From contig JAZLGV010000030.1 in assembly GCA_045616505.1 (NCBI GenBank), forward strand, positions 1 through 62,316: 62,316 bases of DNA. The letters are read 5' to 3'. Both the position numbers and the translations under genes were made by a program. Each line of letters begins with the position of its first letter. Position 1 is the first letter of the stretch. The notes under the pieces are model-generated. The model did not search any database, was not told where the DNA came from, and saw only the letters and a list, made by a program, of their open reading frames with translations. The stretch is from JAKSUT01 sp045616505. Its GTDB lineage: Bacteria > Cyanobacteriota > Vampirovibrionia > Gastranaerophilales > Gastranaerophilaceae. Shown piece after piece: positions 23,946 through 33,038 of the stretch.

Positions 23946-24659
23946 ATGAGAAGAGGAATCGAATACAAGAAAAAAGCAAGAGTGCTATTAATCGATGACA
24001 ATTACGAACACTTGACAGGCATCAAAGAAATTATTTCAATGGAAGGGGAATTTGATGTAGTTGGAACATCAACAAGTGCAAATGTTGGTATTTCTCTTGC
24101 TAAGAAAACTCGTCCTGACATTATTTTAATGGATATTAATATGCCAGAAAAAGACGGTCTTCAAGCAATTCAAGAAATTGAAAGTTTAAATTTGGGAACT
24201 CGTATCATTTGTTTGAGTGGATATGATGATGCAGATTTGATTTTTAGAGCAATGAAACTTGGTGCTAAAGGTTATGTTTTAAAAACTATGGCATCAGGAC
24301 AATTGATTTATGCAATTGAAGAAGTTGCATCAGGAAAAATTTATCTTCCTCCTGCTCTTTGCTCTAGATTTATTGAATACTTCCAAACTTCTTTCAAAGA
24401 AGAATCAGCATCTTCAACTGATGAAGAAAACTTACTTTCTTACTTAACTCAAAGAGAAGAAGAAGTACTTGATTTATTAACTCAAGGTATTACATACAAA
24501 GGTGTTGCTTCTAAATTATTTATTTCTGAAACAACAGTTAAAACTCACGTAAACAATATTTTCCAAAAATTGCAAGTTAATGACAGAACACAAGCTGTTT
24601 TATATGCAATCAACAACGGCTTTACAAATAAGAAAAAAGCATTAATGAGCAAAATATAA
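23946..24659 (+). CDS. NarL/FixJ-type response regulator
   Basis: A 237-residue transcription factor. Receiver domain 10-130 with the acidic pair DD17-18, phosphoacceptor Asp63 (LMDINMPEKDG) and the K of VLKTMA. LuxR-type helix-turn-helix at about 165-225 (LTQREEEVLDLLTQG, SETTVKTHVNNIFQKL). It is followed 30 bases later by a histidine kinase gene and then seven flagellar genes, so it is a candidate flagellar regulator. A long structured leader precedes it. Confidence 0.92.
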   Translation: MRRGIEYKKKARVLLIDDNYEHLTGIKEIISMEGEFDVVGTSTSANVGISLAKKTRPDIILMDINMPEKDGLQAIQEIESLNLGTRIICLSGYDDADLIFRAMKLGAKGYVLKTMASGQLIYAIEEVASGKIYLPPALCSRFIEYFQTSFKEESASSTDEENLLSYLTQREEEVLDLLTQGITYKGVASKLFISETTVKTHVNNIFQKLQVNDRTQAVLYAINNGFTNKKKALMSKI

Positions 24660-24689
24660 GATTGATTTTTTATTAGATTAGGGATAGAA

Positions 24690-25952
24690 GTGTACAAAAA
24701 GAACGAACTTAAAAATTTAATTTACATTCAAGAAAATGAACAATGTAACGAACAGACCATTAAAGGTCTGTTTCGTTCCGTTGTCGAACCTTTACTTGAA
24801 CACCAAACAGAAAGTATCGTTCTATTAAGGTTAGAAGACAAGAGTAAAAATGATTTTAACTCTATTTTAAAGAGATTGAGTTTTACAACATCAACTGTTT
24901 ATGATTTTTCTAAAAAACCTATCGATGATAATTTCAAAAATATTTTAAAAGAAGATATTTGGGAAAAGACAGAATTTGTATATGTTTTAAGTCAAAGATA
25001 CGGCGCAGTTCTTGTTTTTGACTATGAAGATGCAGAAATGGAAAATTATGCTTCTTATTATATGTTATATAACTCAAATTTATTATCAGAAGCTTTCAAT
25101 ATAATTAATTCTAATTCTACACTTGATTTAAAAAAATATGCAGAAGAGTGGCGACCTGATAGAAGGGAAAACGAACTTTTAAACAGTTCTATCAGAAAAC
25201 TTGTTTCAAATTTGAATGACTCAAATCAAGAAATGCTTATCTCTCAAGTCGGAAACTCTATGGTTGAAGACAATGATGTAAAAGCACAATTAGATTTTAT
25301 TTCAACAAAATCAAGATATGCATCTCACGAACTTAAAAATTTGATTTCAATTTGCAGATTGTATTCTGAAATAATTGAAAAACAAACGAAAAAAATCAAA
25401 TTTGAAGATAGTGATGTGGAAAATTCAATAAACAATGCGATAAAATGTATATCAAAAGCAGTTTCTATGAGTTCAAATATGTTAATGACTCTAAAATCTG
25501 TTTCAAAACCTGAAATAAAGTCGTGTTCACTTGAAACAATTATAGAAAATGCAATAGAAATGACAAAAGTATATGCAATAGATAAAAAAATAACTTTTGA
25601 AAATCAAAATCAACTAAAAGCAGAAGTTTTAGTTGATGAAGAAAAACTAACAGAAATAATAATTAACCTAATTAAAAATGCCGTAGAAAGCATTGAAAAA
25701 ACAGGGGAAATTAAAATTTATACAAAAGAAGAAAATCAAACAATAAAAATTGTAATTTCTAATAATGGCACTCCAATGGAAAAAACAACACAAGAAAATC
25801 TTTTCACAGAAGGATTTACAACAAAAACAAAAGGAAATGGTTTAGGACTTGCAATTTGCAAAAAATCAATTGAAGAACAATATGGAAAGTTAGAACTATT
25901 AAAATCTGACAAACAATCAACAGATTTTGAAATAACAATTTTAAAGGGATAA
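24690..25952 (+). CDS. Cytoplasmic sensor histidine kinase
   Basis: A 420-residue kinase without membrane helices. The N-terminal 195 residues are an unassigned (GAF/PAS-like) sensor. The phosphoacceptor is probably His213 in S-H-E-L-K-N; the ATPase domain has the N-box (INLIKNAVESI) and G-box (GNGLGLAICKKS). GTG start behind AGGGATAGAA. It lies between a response regulator and flgB (3-base gap), like flagellar FlrB/FleS-type kinases, and lacks its own promoter. A 12-bp hairpin lies inside the early coding region (24748-24776). Confidence 0.88.
   Translation: MYKKNELKNLIYIQENEQCNEQTIKGLFRSVVEPLLEHQTESIVLLRLEDKSKNDFNSILKRLSFTTSTVYDFSKKPIDDNFKNILKEDIWEKTEFVYVLSQRYGAVLVFDYEDAEMENYASYYMLYNSNLLSEAFNIINSNSTLDLKKYAEEWRPDRRENELLNSSIRKLVSNLNDSNQEMLISQVGNSMVEDNDVKAQLDFISTKSRYASHELKNLISICRLYSEIIEKQTKKIKFEDSDVENSINNAIKCISKAVSMSSNMLMTLKSVSKPEIKSCSLETIIENAIEMTKVYAIDKKITFENQNQLKAEVLVDEEKLTEIIINLIKNAVESIEKTGEIKIYTKEENQTIKIVISNNGTPMEKTTQENLFTEGFTTKTKGNGLGLAICKKSIEEQYGKLELLKSDKQSTDFEITILKG
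24748..24776 (+). repeat. Hairpin within the start of the kinase gene
   Basis: AACGA-ACAGACC can pair with GGTCTGT-TTCGTT (one bulged base) across loop ATTAAA, about 20 codons into the reading frame. No T-run follows. It may tune translation or mRNA stability between regulator and kinase. Confidence 0.4.
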
Positions 25953-25955
25953 AAA

Positions 25956-26444
25956 ATGGATTTAACGACAAATAGAACAATTAATATTACACAATTTGCA
26001 CTTTCTGGACTTGAAGAAAGACAACAAGCAATAACTGCGAATACTGCAAACGTAATTTCTCCAAATTACAGCAGAAAAGAAGTTTCTTTTGAAAGTCAGC
26101 TTAAAGAAATGATTTCAAGAGATGATTTAAAAGAATATATAAAAGGTCGTAATAGTATGGAGTTTAACCCAACTGCTCTTGATATAGCAATGGGTAGAAC
26201 AAAACCAGAACTTACAATCCAAGAAAAGAAATTCTTGCAATCAAATGTTTATAAACATTATGCACCACAAATTTTTGATGACACTGTTTCAGGATATGAT
26301 GCACAAGGTAACAACGTAGAACTTGAAAGAGAAGTAATGGATTTAGCAGCTACTGGCTTGAAATACCAAACTCTTTCAAAACTTGAAAACAAACAATTTA
26401 GAATTATGTCATCAGCAATAAAAGGTGATTTAACAAGTTTATAA
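25956..26444 (+). CDS. flgB: Flagellar basal-body rod protein FlgB
   Basis: A 162-residue proximal rod protein. It has the N-terminal rod motif (ALSGLEERQQAITANTANVISPNYSRKEVSFESQL) and the C-terminal heptad region (LERE-MDLAATGLKYQTLS). It is exported by the flagellar type III system. First of seven flagellar genes; 3 bases after the kinase stop, AAAGGG site. Confidence 0.93.
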   Translation: MDLTTNRTINITQFALSGLEERQQAITANTANVISPNYSRKEVSFESQLKEMISRDDLKEYIKGRNSMEFNPTALDIAMGRTKPELTIQEKKFLQSNVYKHYAPQIFDDTVSGYDAQGNNVELEREVMDLAATGLKYQTLSKLENKQFRIMSSAIKGDLTSL

Positions 26445-26470
26445 TGTGAATTAATCCAAGGAGTAAATAA

Positions 26471-26977
26471 ATGAGTTTTGAAATATTTGATATAGCTGGT
26501 TCAGGCATGAGGGCGCAAAGAATTAAAATGGATGCGATTTCAAGTAATATCGCAAACGTTAATACTACCAGAAACCCTGATGGTTCTTTAGGACCTTATA
26601 TAAAAAAAGAAGTTAATTTTAAAGCTGTTTATAATGATAAACTTTCACAAGGCGCATCAAATTTTTCTCACAATGCAACAAGAGCAGAATTTGATCCAGA
26701 TACAGGTAACATGATTGTTCATTCTGGAATAGCTTTAAATCAAGGAAGAGAAGCTGTTGGGGTACAAGTTGAGTCTATCCAAGAAGCAGAAGATGCAGTA
26801 AGAGTGATTTATGACCCATCACACCCTGATGCAGATGCTGAAGGATATGTAAAAGTTCCAAACATTAATGTTGTTGAAGAAATGGTAGGGATGATAACTG
26901 CAACAAAAGCTTATGAAGCAAACGCAATTGCAGCACAGAATGTTAAAGCAATGATTAATGCAGCAATGCAAATATAA
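26471..26977 (+). CDS. flgC: Flagellar basal-body rod protein FlgC
   Basis: A 168-residue proximal rod protein with the rod signature (GMRAQRIKMDAISSNIANVNTT) and the FlgC C-terminus (VPNINVVEEMVGMITATKAYEANA). AAGGAG site after flgB, same transcript. Confidence 0.95.
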   Translation: MSFEIFDIAGSGMRAQRIKMDAISSNIANVNTTRNPDGSLGPYIKKEVNFKAVYNDKLSQGASNFSHNATRAEFDPDTGNMIVHSGIALNQGREAVGVQVESIQEAEDAVRVIYDPSHPDADAEGYVKVPNINVVEEMVGMITATKAYEANAIAAQNVKAMINAAMQI

Positions 26978-27009
26978 TAATTTGAAATAAAAACTAAGGA
27001 GAAAACAAA

Positions 27010-27477
27010 ATGGATTTTATGGGTGGAATAAACAATATTAAAAATACACCAATAAACGATTATAATAACTTTTTAAAAGAAAGTGCAGCCTTAAAAGTTG
27101 ATACAAGTTCTTTTGACAATATTTTAACGCAAAAAACAAATGAATTAAGAACTCCAGCTAAAGTAAACGGCAGAGTTGAAATGACTGATTTTGATGAAAT
27201 TATTGCAAAAAGTTTAATAAAAGGTCAAAAAAATCATGGTCAATCTGGTAATTTATTGCAATCTTTTTCAAGTTCGATAACTCAAGGCTTAACATCTGTA
27301 AATGATAAAATGGAAGCAGCAAACGCAGCTCAAGAAGCATTTGCAACAGGAAAAGATGTAAGTGTTCATGACGTTATGATTGCAGCTGAAAAAGCATCAT
27401 TAAGTTTTCAAATGGCAATGCAATTACGAAACAAAATGATTAACGCTTACAATGAAATTAAAGATATAAGAGTATAA
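27010..27477 (+). CDS. fliE: Flagellar hook-basal body protein FliE
   Basis: A 155-residue junction protein between the MS ring and the rod. The C-terminal family signature is complete (VHDVMIAAEKASLSFQMAMQLRNKMINAYNEI). The N-terminal 50 residues are variable and longer than in typical 100-residue FliE. Confidence 0.92.
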   Translation: MDFMGGINNIKNTPINDYNNFLKESAALKVDTSSFDNILTQKTNELRTPAKVNGRVEMTDFDEIIAKSLIKGQKNHGQSGNLLQSFSSSITQGLTSVNDKMEAANAAQEAFATGKDVSVHDVMIAAEKASLSFQMAMQLRNKMINAYNEIKDIRV

Positions 27478-27500
27478 ACTCTTAAGTTTTCGTAACAATA

Positions 27501-27529
27501 TTGAAACTGTCTAAAAAAAAGGGTATATT
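27501..27529 (+). promoter_or_regulatory. Internal sigma-70-like promoter before fliF
   Basis: TTGAAA, a 17-bp spacer, then TATATT. It sits in the fliE-fliF gap (109 bases, the largest inside the operon), so fliF-fliI could be transcribed separately. No flagellar sigma-28 or sigma-54 motif is seen. Confidence 0.65.
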
Positions 27530-27538
27530 TATATTGTA

Positions 27539-27567
27539 AAGTCGATAATTGGGATATTTGTCGACTT
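27539..27567 (+). repeat. Inverted repeat in the fliF leader
   Basis: AAGTCGA and TCGACTT (7 bp, 15-base loop) lie just downstream of the internal promoter, in position for an operator or an mRNA stem. Confidence 0.45.
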
Positions 27568-27586
27568 AAAAAATAAAGGGGAATAT

Positions 27587-29155
27587 GTGAATAATTATAT
27601 AAAATTATTTTTAAGTGATTTCAAAAAGTTATGGGACGGTTTAGATTTTGCGCAAAGATTTGGAATGATTGCCTTAACTGCAATTACTCTTGTTGTTGCA
27701 ACATATTTTTTGTCAAAATCAATGGAGCCAGATTGGGCAGTTTTGTATTCAGATTTATCTGAACCTGATGCAGTTGCAGTTACTGAAAATTTAAAAAAGA
27801 ATGGTTATCCTTATAAAATAGCCGACGATAAAAAAACTATTTTAGTACCATCAAGTCAAAAGGATGAGTTAAGAATATACGTTGCAGAAAATGATTTAAT
27901 CAAAAATTCAGAACCAGGTTTTGAATTGCTTGATGAAATGCAACTTGGTTCAACAGAATTTAAAAATAAAATGACAAAACAAAGAATTTTTCAAGGTGAA
28001 TTAACTCGTTCTATTGAAAAAATGAACGGCATAAAATCTGTTCGTATTCAAATAGCAGAACCTGAACGTTCTATTTTTGAAGATAACGACGACAAGCCAA
28101 CCGCTTCTGTAATGCTTATTTTAGAACCAGGATATAAATTAAAAACCTCACAAGTTAAAGCAATCAAAAACCTTGTTGCTTATTCTGTTCCAAGATTAAC
28201 TCCTGAAACAGTATTTATTACTGACCAAAACGGAAACTCTCTTGGCGACGAACAAGGTAAAAATTCAAATGATATGGAATCTTTCAAATCTAATTTTGAA
28301 AAGGATACCGCAGAAAAAATTTCAACAGTTCTTGAAAAAATAATGGGAAAAGGAAATGCGACAGTTCAGGTTAGTGCTGATATCAATTTTGATAGTGCAA
28401 AATCTACAATTGAAAGTTATATTCCATTAAAAGACCAAGAACAGGGTGTTTTACTTTCTTCTCAAACAGAAACTGAAACTTACCAAAATCCGAATATGGC
28501 ACAAAATGTAGCGACAGTAAATGGAAAAAATCTTAACTATGTAAAAGAAAAAACAGCGAACAATTATAGTATTTCAAAAGAAATTAAACAAGTTGTTTAT
28601 GCTCCAGGTTCTGTAAAAAGAATGACTATCGCTGTTGCAGTAAACAAAATTCTTACTGATAAAGAAAAAGAAGAAATACAAAATTTAGTTTTGTCTGCTT
28701 CTGGTGCTGATTATAATAGAGGTGATGTTATCACTGTTTCAAGTATGCAGTTTGAATCATTACAGGAAGAAAAAATACAACAAGAACAAATACAAAAAGA
28801 AACTAACCTAAATAATAATATTGAACTTTGGACAACAAAAATTGGGCCATTGGCAGTTGTTTTAATATTAGGTTTGACAGCATTATTAGTAATCAAAGGT
28901 TTGTTCAAAACAACTGGTACTGCTATTGCTCAAGTGCAGGTGCCAAGAGAGGAAGTATTTGATGCTCAAGCATTTGAAGCTCAACTTCCAACAATAAAAG
29001 AAGAACCAACTGAAATGATACAAAAAGAAGACTTACCACAAGTCGAAGCCCATCTTGATCCGGAAACAGAAAGAATTAGGATGGAATTAAATGACACAAT
29101 CTTGGCAGATCCAGCAGAAGCTGCTAAATTACTTACATCATACATTAGGGATTAA
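27587..29155 (+). CDS. fliF: Flagellar MS-ring protein FliF
   Basis: A 522-residue MS-ring protein. It has an N-terminal helix (about 25-45), ring-building motifs of the YscJ/FliF family (MEPDWAVLYSDLSEPDAVAV and YGKNGYPY-type blocks), a second helix (about 412-434) and a FliG-binding C-terminal tail (ELNDTILADPAEAAKLLTSYIRD). GTG start behind AAAGGGG. Confidence 0.95.
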   Translation: MNNYIKLFLSDFKKLWDGLDFAQRFGMIALTAITLVVATYFLSKSMEPDWAVLYSDLSEPDAVAVTENLKKNGYPYKIADDKKTILVPSSQKDELRIYVAENDLIKNSEPGFELLDEMQLGSTEFKNKMTKQRIFQGELTRSIEKMNGIKSVRIQIAEPERSIFEDNDDKPTASVMLILEPGYKLKTSQVKAIKNLVAYSVPRLTPETVFITDQNGNSLGDEQGKNSNDMESFKSNFEKDTAEKISTVLEKIMGKGNATVQVSADINFDSAKSTIESYIPLKDQEQGVLLSSQTETETYQNPNMAQNVATVNGKNLNYVKEKTANNYSISKEIKQVVYAPGSVKRMTIAVAVNKILTDKEKEEIQNLVLSASGADYNRGDVITVSSMQFESLQEEKIQQEQIQKETNLNNNIELWTTKIGPLAVVLILGLTALLVIKGLFKTTGTAIAQVQVPREEVFDAQAFEAQLPTIKEEPTEMIQKEDLPQVEAHLDPETERIRMELNDTILADPAEAAKLLTSYIRD

Positions 29156-29161
29156 TAACTT

Positions 29162-30196
29162 ATGAACTCAATGCAAGGCGTTTTAGAATTACATTCAATG
29201 ACAGCGACACAAAAGGTGGCGGCGCTATTGATTGTGCTTGGGCCTGCAACGGCTTCAGAAGTTTTGAAAAACATTACTGATGATGATTTACTAGAACAAG
29301 TTACTCTTGATATTGCAAGTTTGAATAAAGTTTCAACAGAAATTTTAAACGGTATATTAGATGAATTTAAAGCAATATTTGAAGCAAGTAACTATATTTC
29401 AGCTGGTGGTATGTCTTATGCGAAAGAATTATTAGAAAAAGCATACGGTGGAGAACAAGCGAAAAGGATTATGGACAGATTAGTTCTATTAATGAACTCA
29501 AACCCATTCCAATTCTTCAATGAAGCAGATCCAGGACAACTTGCATCTTCTTTCCAAAATGAAAATCCACAGCTTATTGCACTTATCATGGCTTATCTAA
29601 AACCTGAACAATCAGCACAAGTTTTAAACTTCTTACCTGCTGATGTTCAAGCGCACGTTGCATTAAAAATTGCGGATATGGATACCACAAACCCAGAAAT
29701 TCTTTCTGATATTGAAAAAATTGTTGAAAGTAAATTTTCTTCAGTTGTTGTTCAAGACTTCTCAAAAGCAGGTGGTGTAGAATCTTTAGCAAGTATTTTG
29801 AACCACACAGATAGGGCAACTGAAAGAAACGTAATAGAATTACTAGAACAAGAAAGTCCTGTTCTTGCAGAAATGGTAAGAGAATTAATGTTCGTATTCG
29901 AAGATATTGTTAAACTTGAAGACCGTGCAATTCAAAGAATTTTACGTGAAATCGATACTAAAGACCTTGCAATGTCACTTAAAGGTACAAAAGACGATGT
30001 TAAAGAAAAAATCTTCAAAAACATGTCAGAAAGAGCTCAAGCAATGCTTCAAGACGAAATCGAATATATGGGACCTGTTAGAGCTAGAGAAGTACAAGAA
30101 GTTCAAAGTAAAATCGTTGGAATTATTAGAACACTTGAAGTTGCGGGTGAAATCATTATTTCTCGTGATAATAATGAGGACGAATTAATTGAATAA
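29162..30196 (+). CDS. fliG: Flagellar motor switch protein FliG
   Basis: A 344-residue rotor protein that binds FliF and contacts the stator. FliGn (ATQKVAALLIVLGP), FliGm (YLKPEQSAQVLNFLPADVQ) and FliGc with the charged torque helix (LVFEDIVKLEDRAIQRILREID) are all seen. Six bases after fliF; its stop overlaps the fliH start. Confidence 0.96.
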   Translation: MNSMQGVLELHSMTATQKVAALLIVLGPATASEVLKNITDDDLLEQVTLDIASLNKVSTEILNGILDEFKAIFEASNYISAGGMSYAKELLEKAYGGEQAKRIMDRLVLLMNSNPFQFFNEADPGQLASSFQNENPQLIALIMAYLKPEQSAQVLNFLPADVQAHVALKIADMDTTNPEILSDIEKIVESKFSSVVVQDFSKAGGVESLASILNHTDRATERNVIELLEQESPVLAEMVRELMFVFEDIVKLEDRAIQRILREIDTKDLAMSLKGTKDDVKEKIFKNMSERAQAMLQDEIEYMGPVRAREVQEVQSKIVGIIRTLEVAGEIIISRDNNEDELIE

Positions 30197-30956
30197 TAAT
30201 AACACGCAAAATGCTAGAATAAAAAGTGGAAATGTTCAAATAGGCAGTTCTTATATTGTTCCTATTAAGGTTGATACTAAAGAAACAGCGTTAGCTCAAT
30301 CTCAAGCACAAGAAATTATTGAAGATGCTAAAAGAAAAGCTAATGCTATTCTCGTTGAAGCTAATAAAAAAGGGCATGAAATTATTGAAACTTCAAATGC
30401 TCAAGCTTTGTCAGAAGTTGATGCTATTAAACAACAAGCATATAATGAAGGTTTTGAAGCAGGAAAAGAACAAGGTCATACAGAAATTGTCAATGAATTA
30501 ACCGATTTAGTTAATACTGTTAATGATTTTGCAAAAGCACAATTTAACATCAAACAAAATATTACAAAATCATCTCAAAAAGAAATTGTTGAACTTGTTA
30601 TAGAAATTGCAAGAAAAGTGTGTTCAAAATCTTTAGAACTTGATGAAAATGTGCTTTTAGAAATAACAAAAAACACAATAAAAAATTTAAAAGATAAAGA
30701 AAATATCACAATTATTGTAAACCCAGAAATGGCAGAAAAAATTTATTCTATTTCAGAAGAAATGAAAACTTTAATTCCTCAACTTGAATCAATAAAAATT
30801 GTTGAAGATAATAGCGTATCTCCTGACGGAACAATAGTTGAATCACCTCTTTCAAGGGTAGATGGTAGAATTTCATCTCAAATAAATGAAATTGCAAATT
30901 CTTTATTAACAAAAATCGAAACAACACAAATTGAAGATTTAGAACAAGATGATTAA
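30189..30956 (+). CDS. fliH: Flagellar assembly protein FliH
   Basis: A 255-residue regulator of the FliI export ATPase. Central long coiled coil with Ala/Lys-rich helices (about 40-110) and the V-ATPase E-subunit-like C-terminus. TTG start at 30189 overlaps fliG by eight bases and is supported by a GAGGA site eight bases upstream. Confidence 0.85.
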   Translation: MNNNNTQNARIKSGNVQIGSSYIVPIKVDTKETALAQSQAQEIIEDAKRKANAILVEANKKGHEIIETSNAQALSEVDAIKQQAYNEGFEAGKEQGHTEIVNELTDLVNTVNDFAKAQFNIKQNITKSSQKEIVELVIEIARKVCSKSLELDENVLLEITKNTIKNLKDKENITIIVNPEMAEKIYSISEEMKTLIPQLESIKIVEDNSVSPDGTIVESPLSRVDGRISSQINEIANSLLTKIETTQIEDLEQDD

Positions 30957-32256
30957 ATTTGATGAGTTAAAAAATACCATATCTGAAACTAAAACCATAA
31001 AAGAAATTGGTAAAGTAACAGAAATCATTGGTTTAATAATTGAAGCAGACGGCCCTCAATCAAGAATTGGGGATTTGTGTTATATTTATCCAAAACTTAA
31101 TGAGCCACCAATTTGGGCAGAAGTTGTTGGGTTTAGAACTCCAAAAATTTTACTTATGCCTCTTGGAAATATGGAAGGCATACAACCCGGAGCAATTGTT
31201 GTAAATAGTGGCTCTGCAATGAAAATAAAAGTAGGAGAGCAACTACTTGGCAGGGTTTTAGATGGACTTGGAAACCCAATTGATAATCTTGGAGAAATAA
31301 ATTCTCAAACTTATTATTCAACTCAAGCAGATGCCATAAACCCACTTAAAAGAAGAAGAATATCAGAACCTTTATCTTTGGGAATAAAATCTATCGACTC
31401 TTTTATCACAGTTGGAAAAGGTCAAAGACTTGGCATATTTGCAGGTTCAGGTGTCGGCAAAAGTACGACAATGGCAATGATTGCAAAAAACACTTCTGCC
31501 GATTTAAATGTCATCGCACTAATTGGTGAACGTGGAAGAGAAGTTAGAGAATTTATTGAAAAAACACTTGGCACAGATGGTATGAAACGAAGTGTAGTAA
31601 TTGCCGCAACTTCTGAACAACCATCACTTGTAAAAATCAAAGCAGCTTATGTTGCAACGGCTATTGCAGAATATTTTAGAGATACAGGTAGAGATGTATT
31701 ATTTATGCTTGATAGTATTACCCGAATTTCTATGGCACAAAGAGAAGTAGGACTTGCAATAGGCGAACCTCCTGCAACAAGAGGTTATACTCCATCTGTA
31801 TTTGCGCAAATGCCAAAACTATTAGAACGTGCCGGTAGTAACGATAAAGGAACAATGACTGGACTTTATACAGTATTAGTAGAAGGTGATGACTTTAATG
31901 AGCCTATTTCTGATACTGCAAGAAGTATTCTTGACGGACACATTATGCTTTCAAGAGATTTAGCACACAAAAACCATTATCCGGCGGTAGATGTATTGCA
32001 ATCAATAAGCCGTGTTATGCCAGATGTAACTTCAGACGAACATAGAGAAGCTGCAGGTAAATTGAAAAATTTATTAGCTGTATATAAAAAGAATGAAGAC
32101 CTTATTAATATCGGAGCTTATGTAAAAGGCTCAAATCACGAATGCGATTTAGCGATATCAATGATGGATAAGATAAACGAATTTTTACGTCAAAAAATGA
32201 ATGAAAAATTTGATTATAATGACGTTATCAATCAATTAATATCACTTGCACAATAG
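30949..32256 (+). CDS. fliI: Flagellum-specific ATPase FliI
   Basis: A 435-residue type III export ATPase. Walker A (GSGVGKST), IGERGREV, the Walker B region (VLFMLDSITRISMAQREVGLA) and GEPPATRGYTPSVF show the family. Overlaps fliH by eight bases. The operon stops here; fliJ and later flagellar genes are not adjacent. Confidence 0.96.
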   Translation: MIKFDELKNTISETKTIKEIGKVTEIIGLIIEADGPQSRIGDLCYIYPKLNEPPIWAEVVGFRTPKILLMPLGNMEGIQPGAIVVNSGSAMKIKVGEQLLGRVLDGLGNPIDNLGEINSQTYYSTQADAINPLKRRRISEPLSLGIKSIDSFITVGKGQRLGIFAGSGVGKSTTMAMIAKNTSADLNVIALIGERGREVREFIEKTLGTDGMKRSVVIAATSEQPSLVKIKAAYVATAIAEYFRDTGRDVLFMLDSITRISMAQREVGLAIGEPPATRGYTPSVFAQMPKLLERAGSNDKGTMTGLYTVLVEGDDFNEPISDTARSILDGHIMLSRDLAHKNHYPAVDVLQSISRVMPDVTSDEHREAAGKLKNLLAVYKKNEDLINIGAYVKGSNHECDLAISMMDKINEFLRQKMNEKFDYNDVINQLISLAQ

Positions 32257-32258
32257 TT

Positions 32259-32957
32259 TTATGCATTATTTTGTTCTTTAAGCTCTTTGTACCATTTAAA
32301 CATAAAGTAAAAAGACAAGAACGAATAAACACCCCACATTGTCATTGTTGCAAAAACATTTCTTCCTTGTAAGAAAAGGTCAAGCCATAAAATAAATGAC
32401 AATACGTTTACAACTATCCACATGTGCCATTGTTCAACTTTTCTTGTAACAGTAAAATACATTCCAAATATTGATAAAATAGTTGTTATAGAATCTAAAA
32501 TAGGGTTTACGTCTTTGAATATTTTTAAAATATATGCAAAAATCACGCAGACAAGAGCCGCCACCAAATAAGTAATCGTTCTTGCTTTTAAAGATAAAAA
32601 AGATTTTATAATCTCTGCTGAATCTTTTTTCAGATTTTTTTGCCAAGAAAATATTCCTAATACTTGCATTGGAATGTAATAAAACATATACAAACACGCA
32701 TTTCCAAATAGTGAATGTTTATAAGACAAATAAACATAGCAAAAAGAACCAACAAGTCCTATATAATAACAAATGACTCTGCCTTTGCCTGCTAAAAATG
32801 TATATGCAATTCCACAAATTGCTGAAAGAAGTGCTACTGGTGAATCTTTCAAACAAATTGAACAAATAAAAATTAAAACCAAAACTAAAGGAAAACCAAT
32901 TATTTCAGCTTTACTCCAACCTTCAAATTGAGATTTTAAAAAGGTTATAAATTTCAT
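32259..32957 (-). CDS. pnuC: Nicotinamide riboside/mononucleotide transporter PnuC
   Basis: A 232-residue seven-helix membrane protein. The family features are present: GKGRVICYYIGLVGSFCYVYLSY near the middle, FYYIPMQVLGIFSWQKN, and a C-terminal WHMWIVVNVLSFILW block. It takes up nicotinamide riboside. Its stop is two bases from fliI (convergent), with no terminator between. No NAD riboswitch precedes it. Confidence 0.88.
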   Translation of the reverse strand: MKFITFLKSQFEGWSKAEIIGFPLVLVLIFICSICLKDSPVALLSAICGIAYTFLAGKGRVICYYIGLVGSFCYVYLSYKHSLFGNACLYMFYYIPMQVLGIFSWQKNLKKDSAEIIKSFLSLKARTITYLVAALVCVIFAYILKIFKDVNPILDSITTILSIFGMYFTVTRKVEQWHMWIVVNVLSFILWLDLFLQGRNVFATMTMWGVYSFLSFYFMFKWYKELKEQNNA

Positions 32958-33038
32958 ACCCTAATTATATTTTCAAACTTTAAAAATTGTCAATTTCAAT
33001 TTACTTTTGTTTTTGTATGTTGTGTAATAGTAAAAGAA

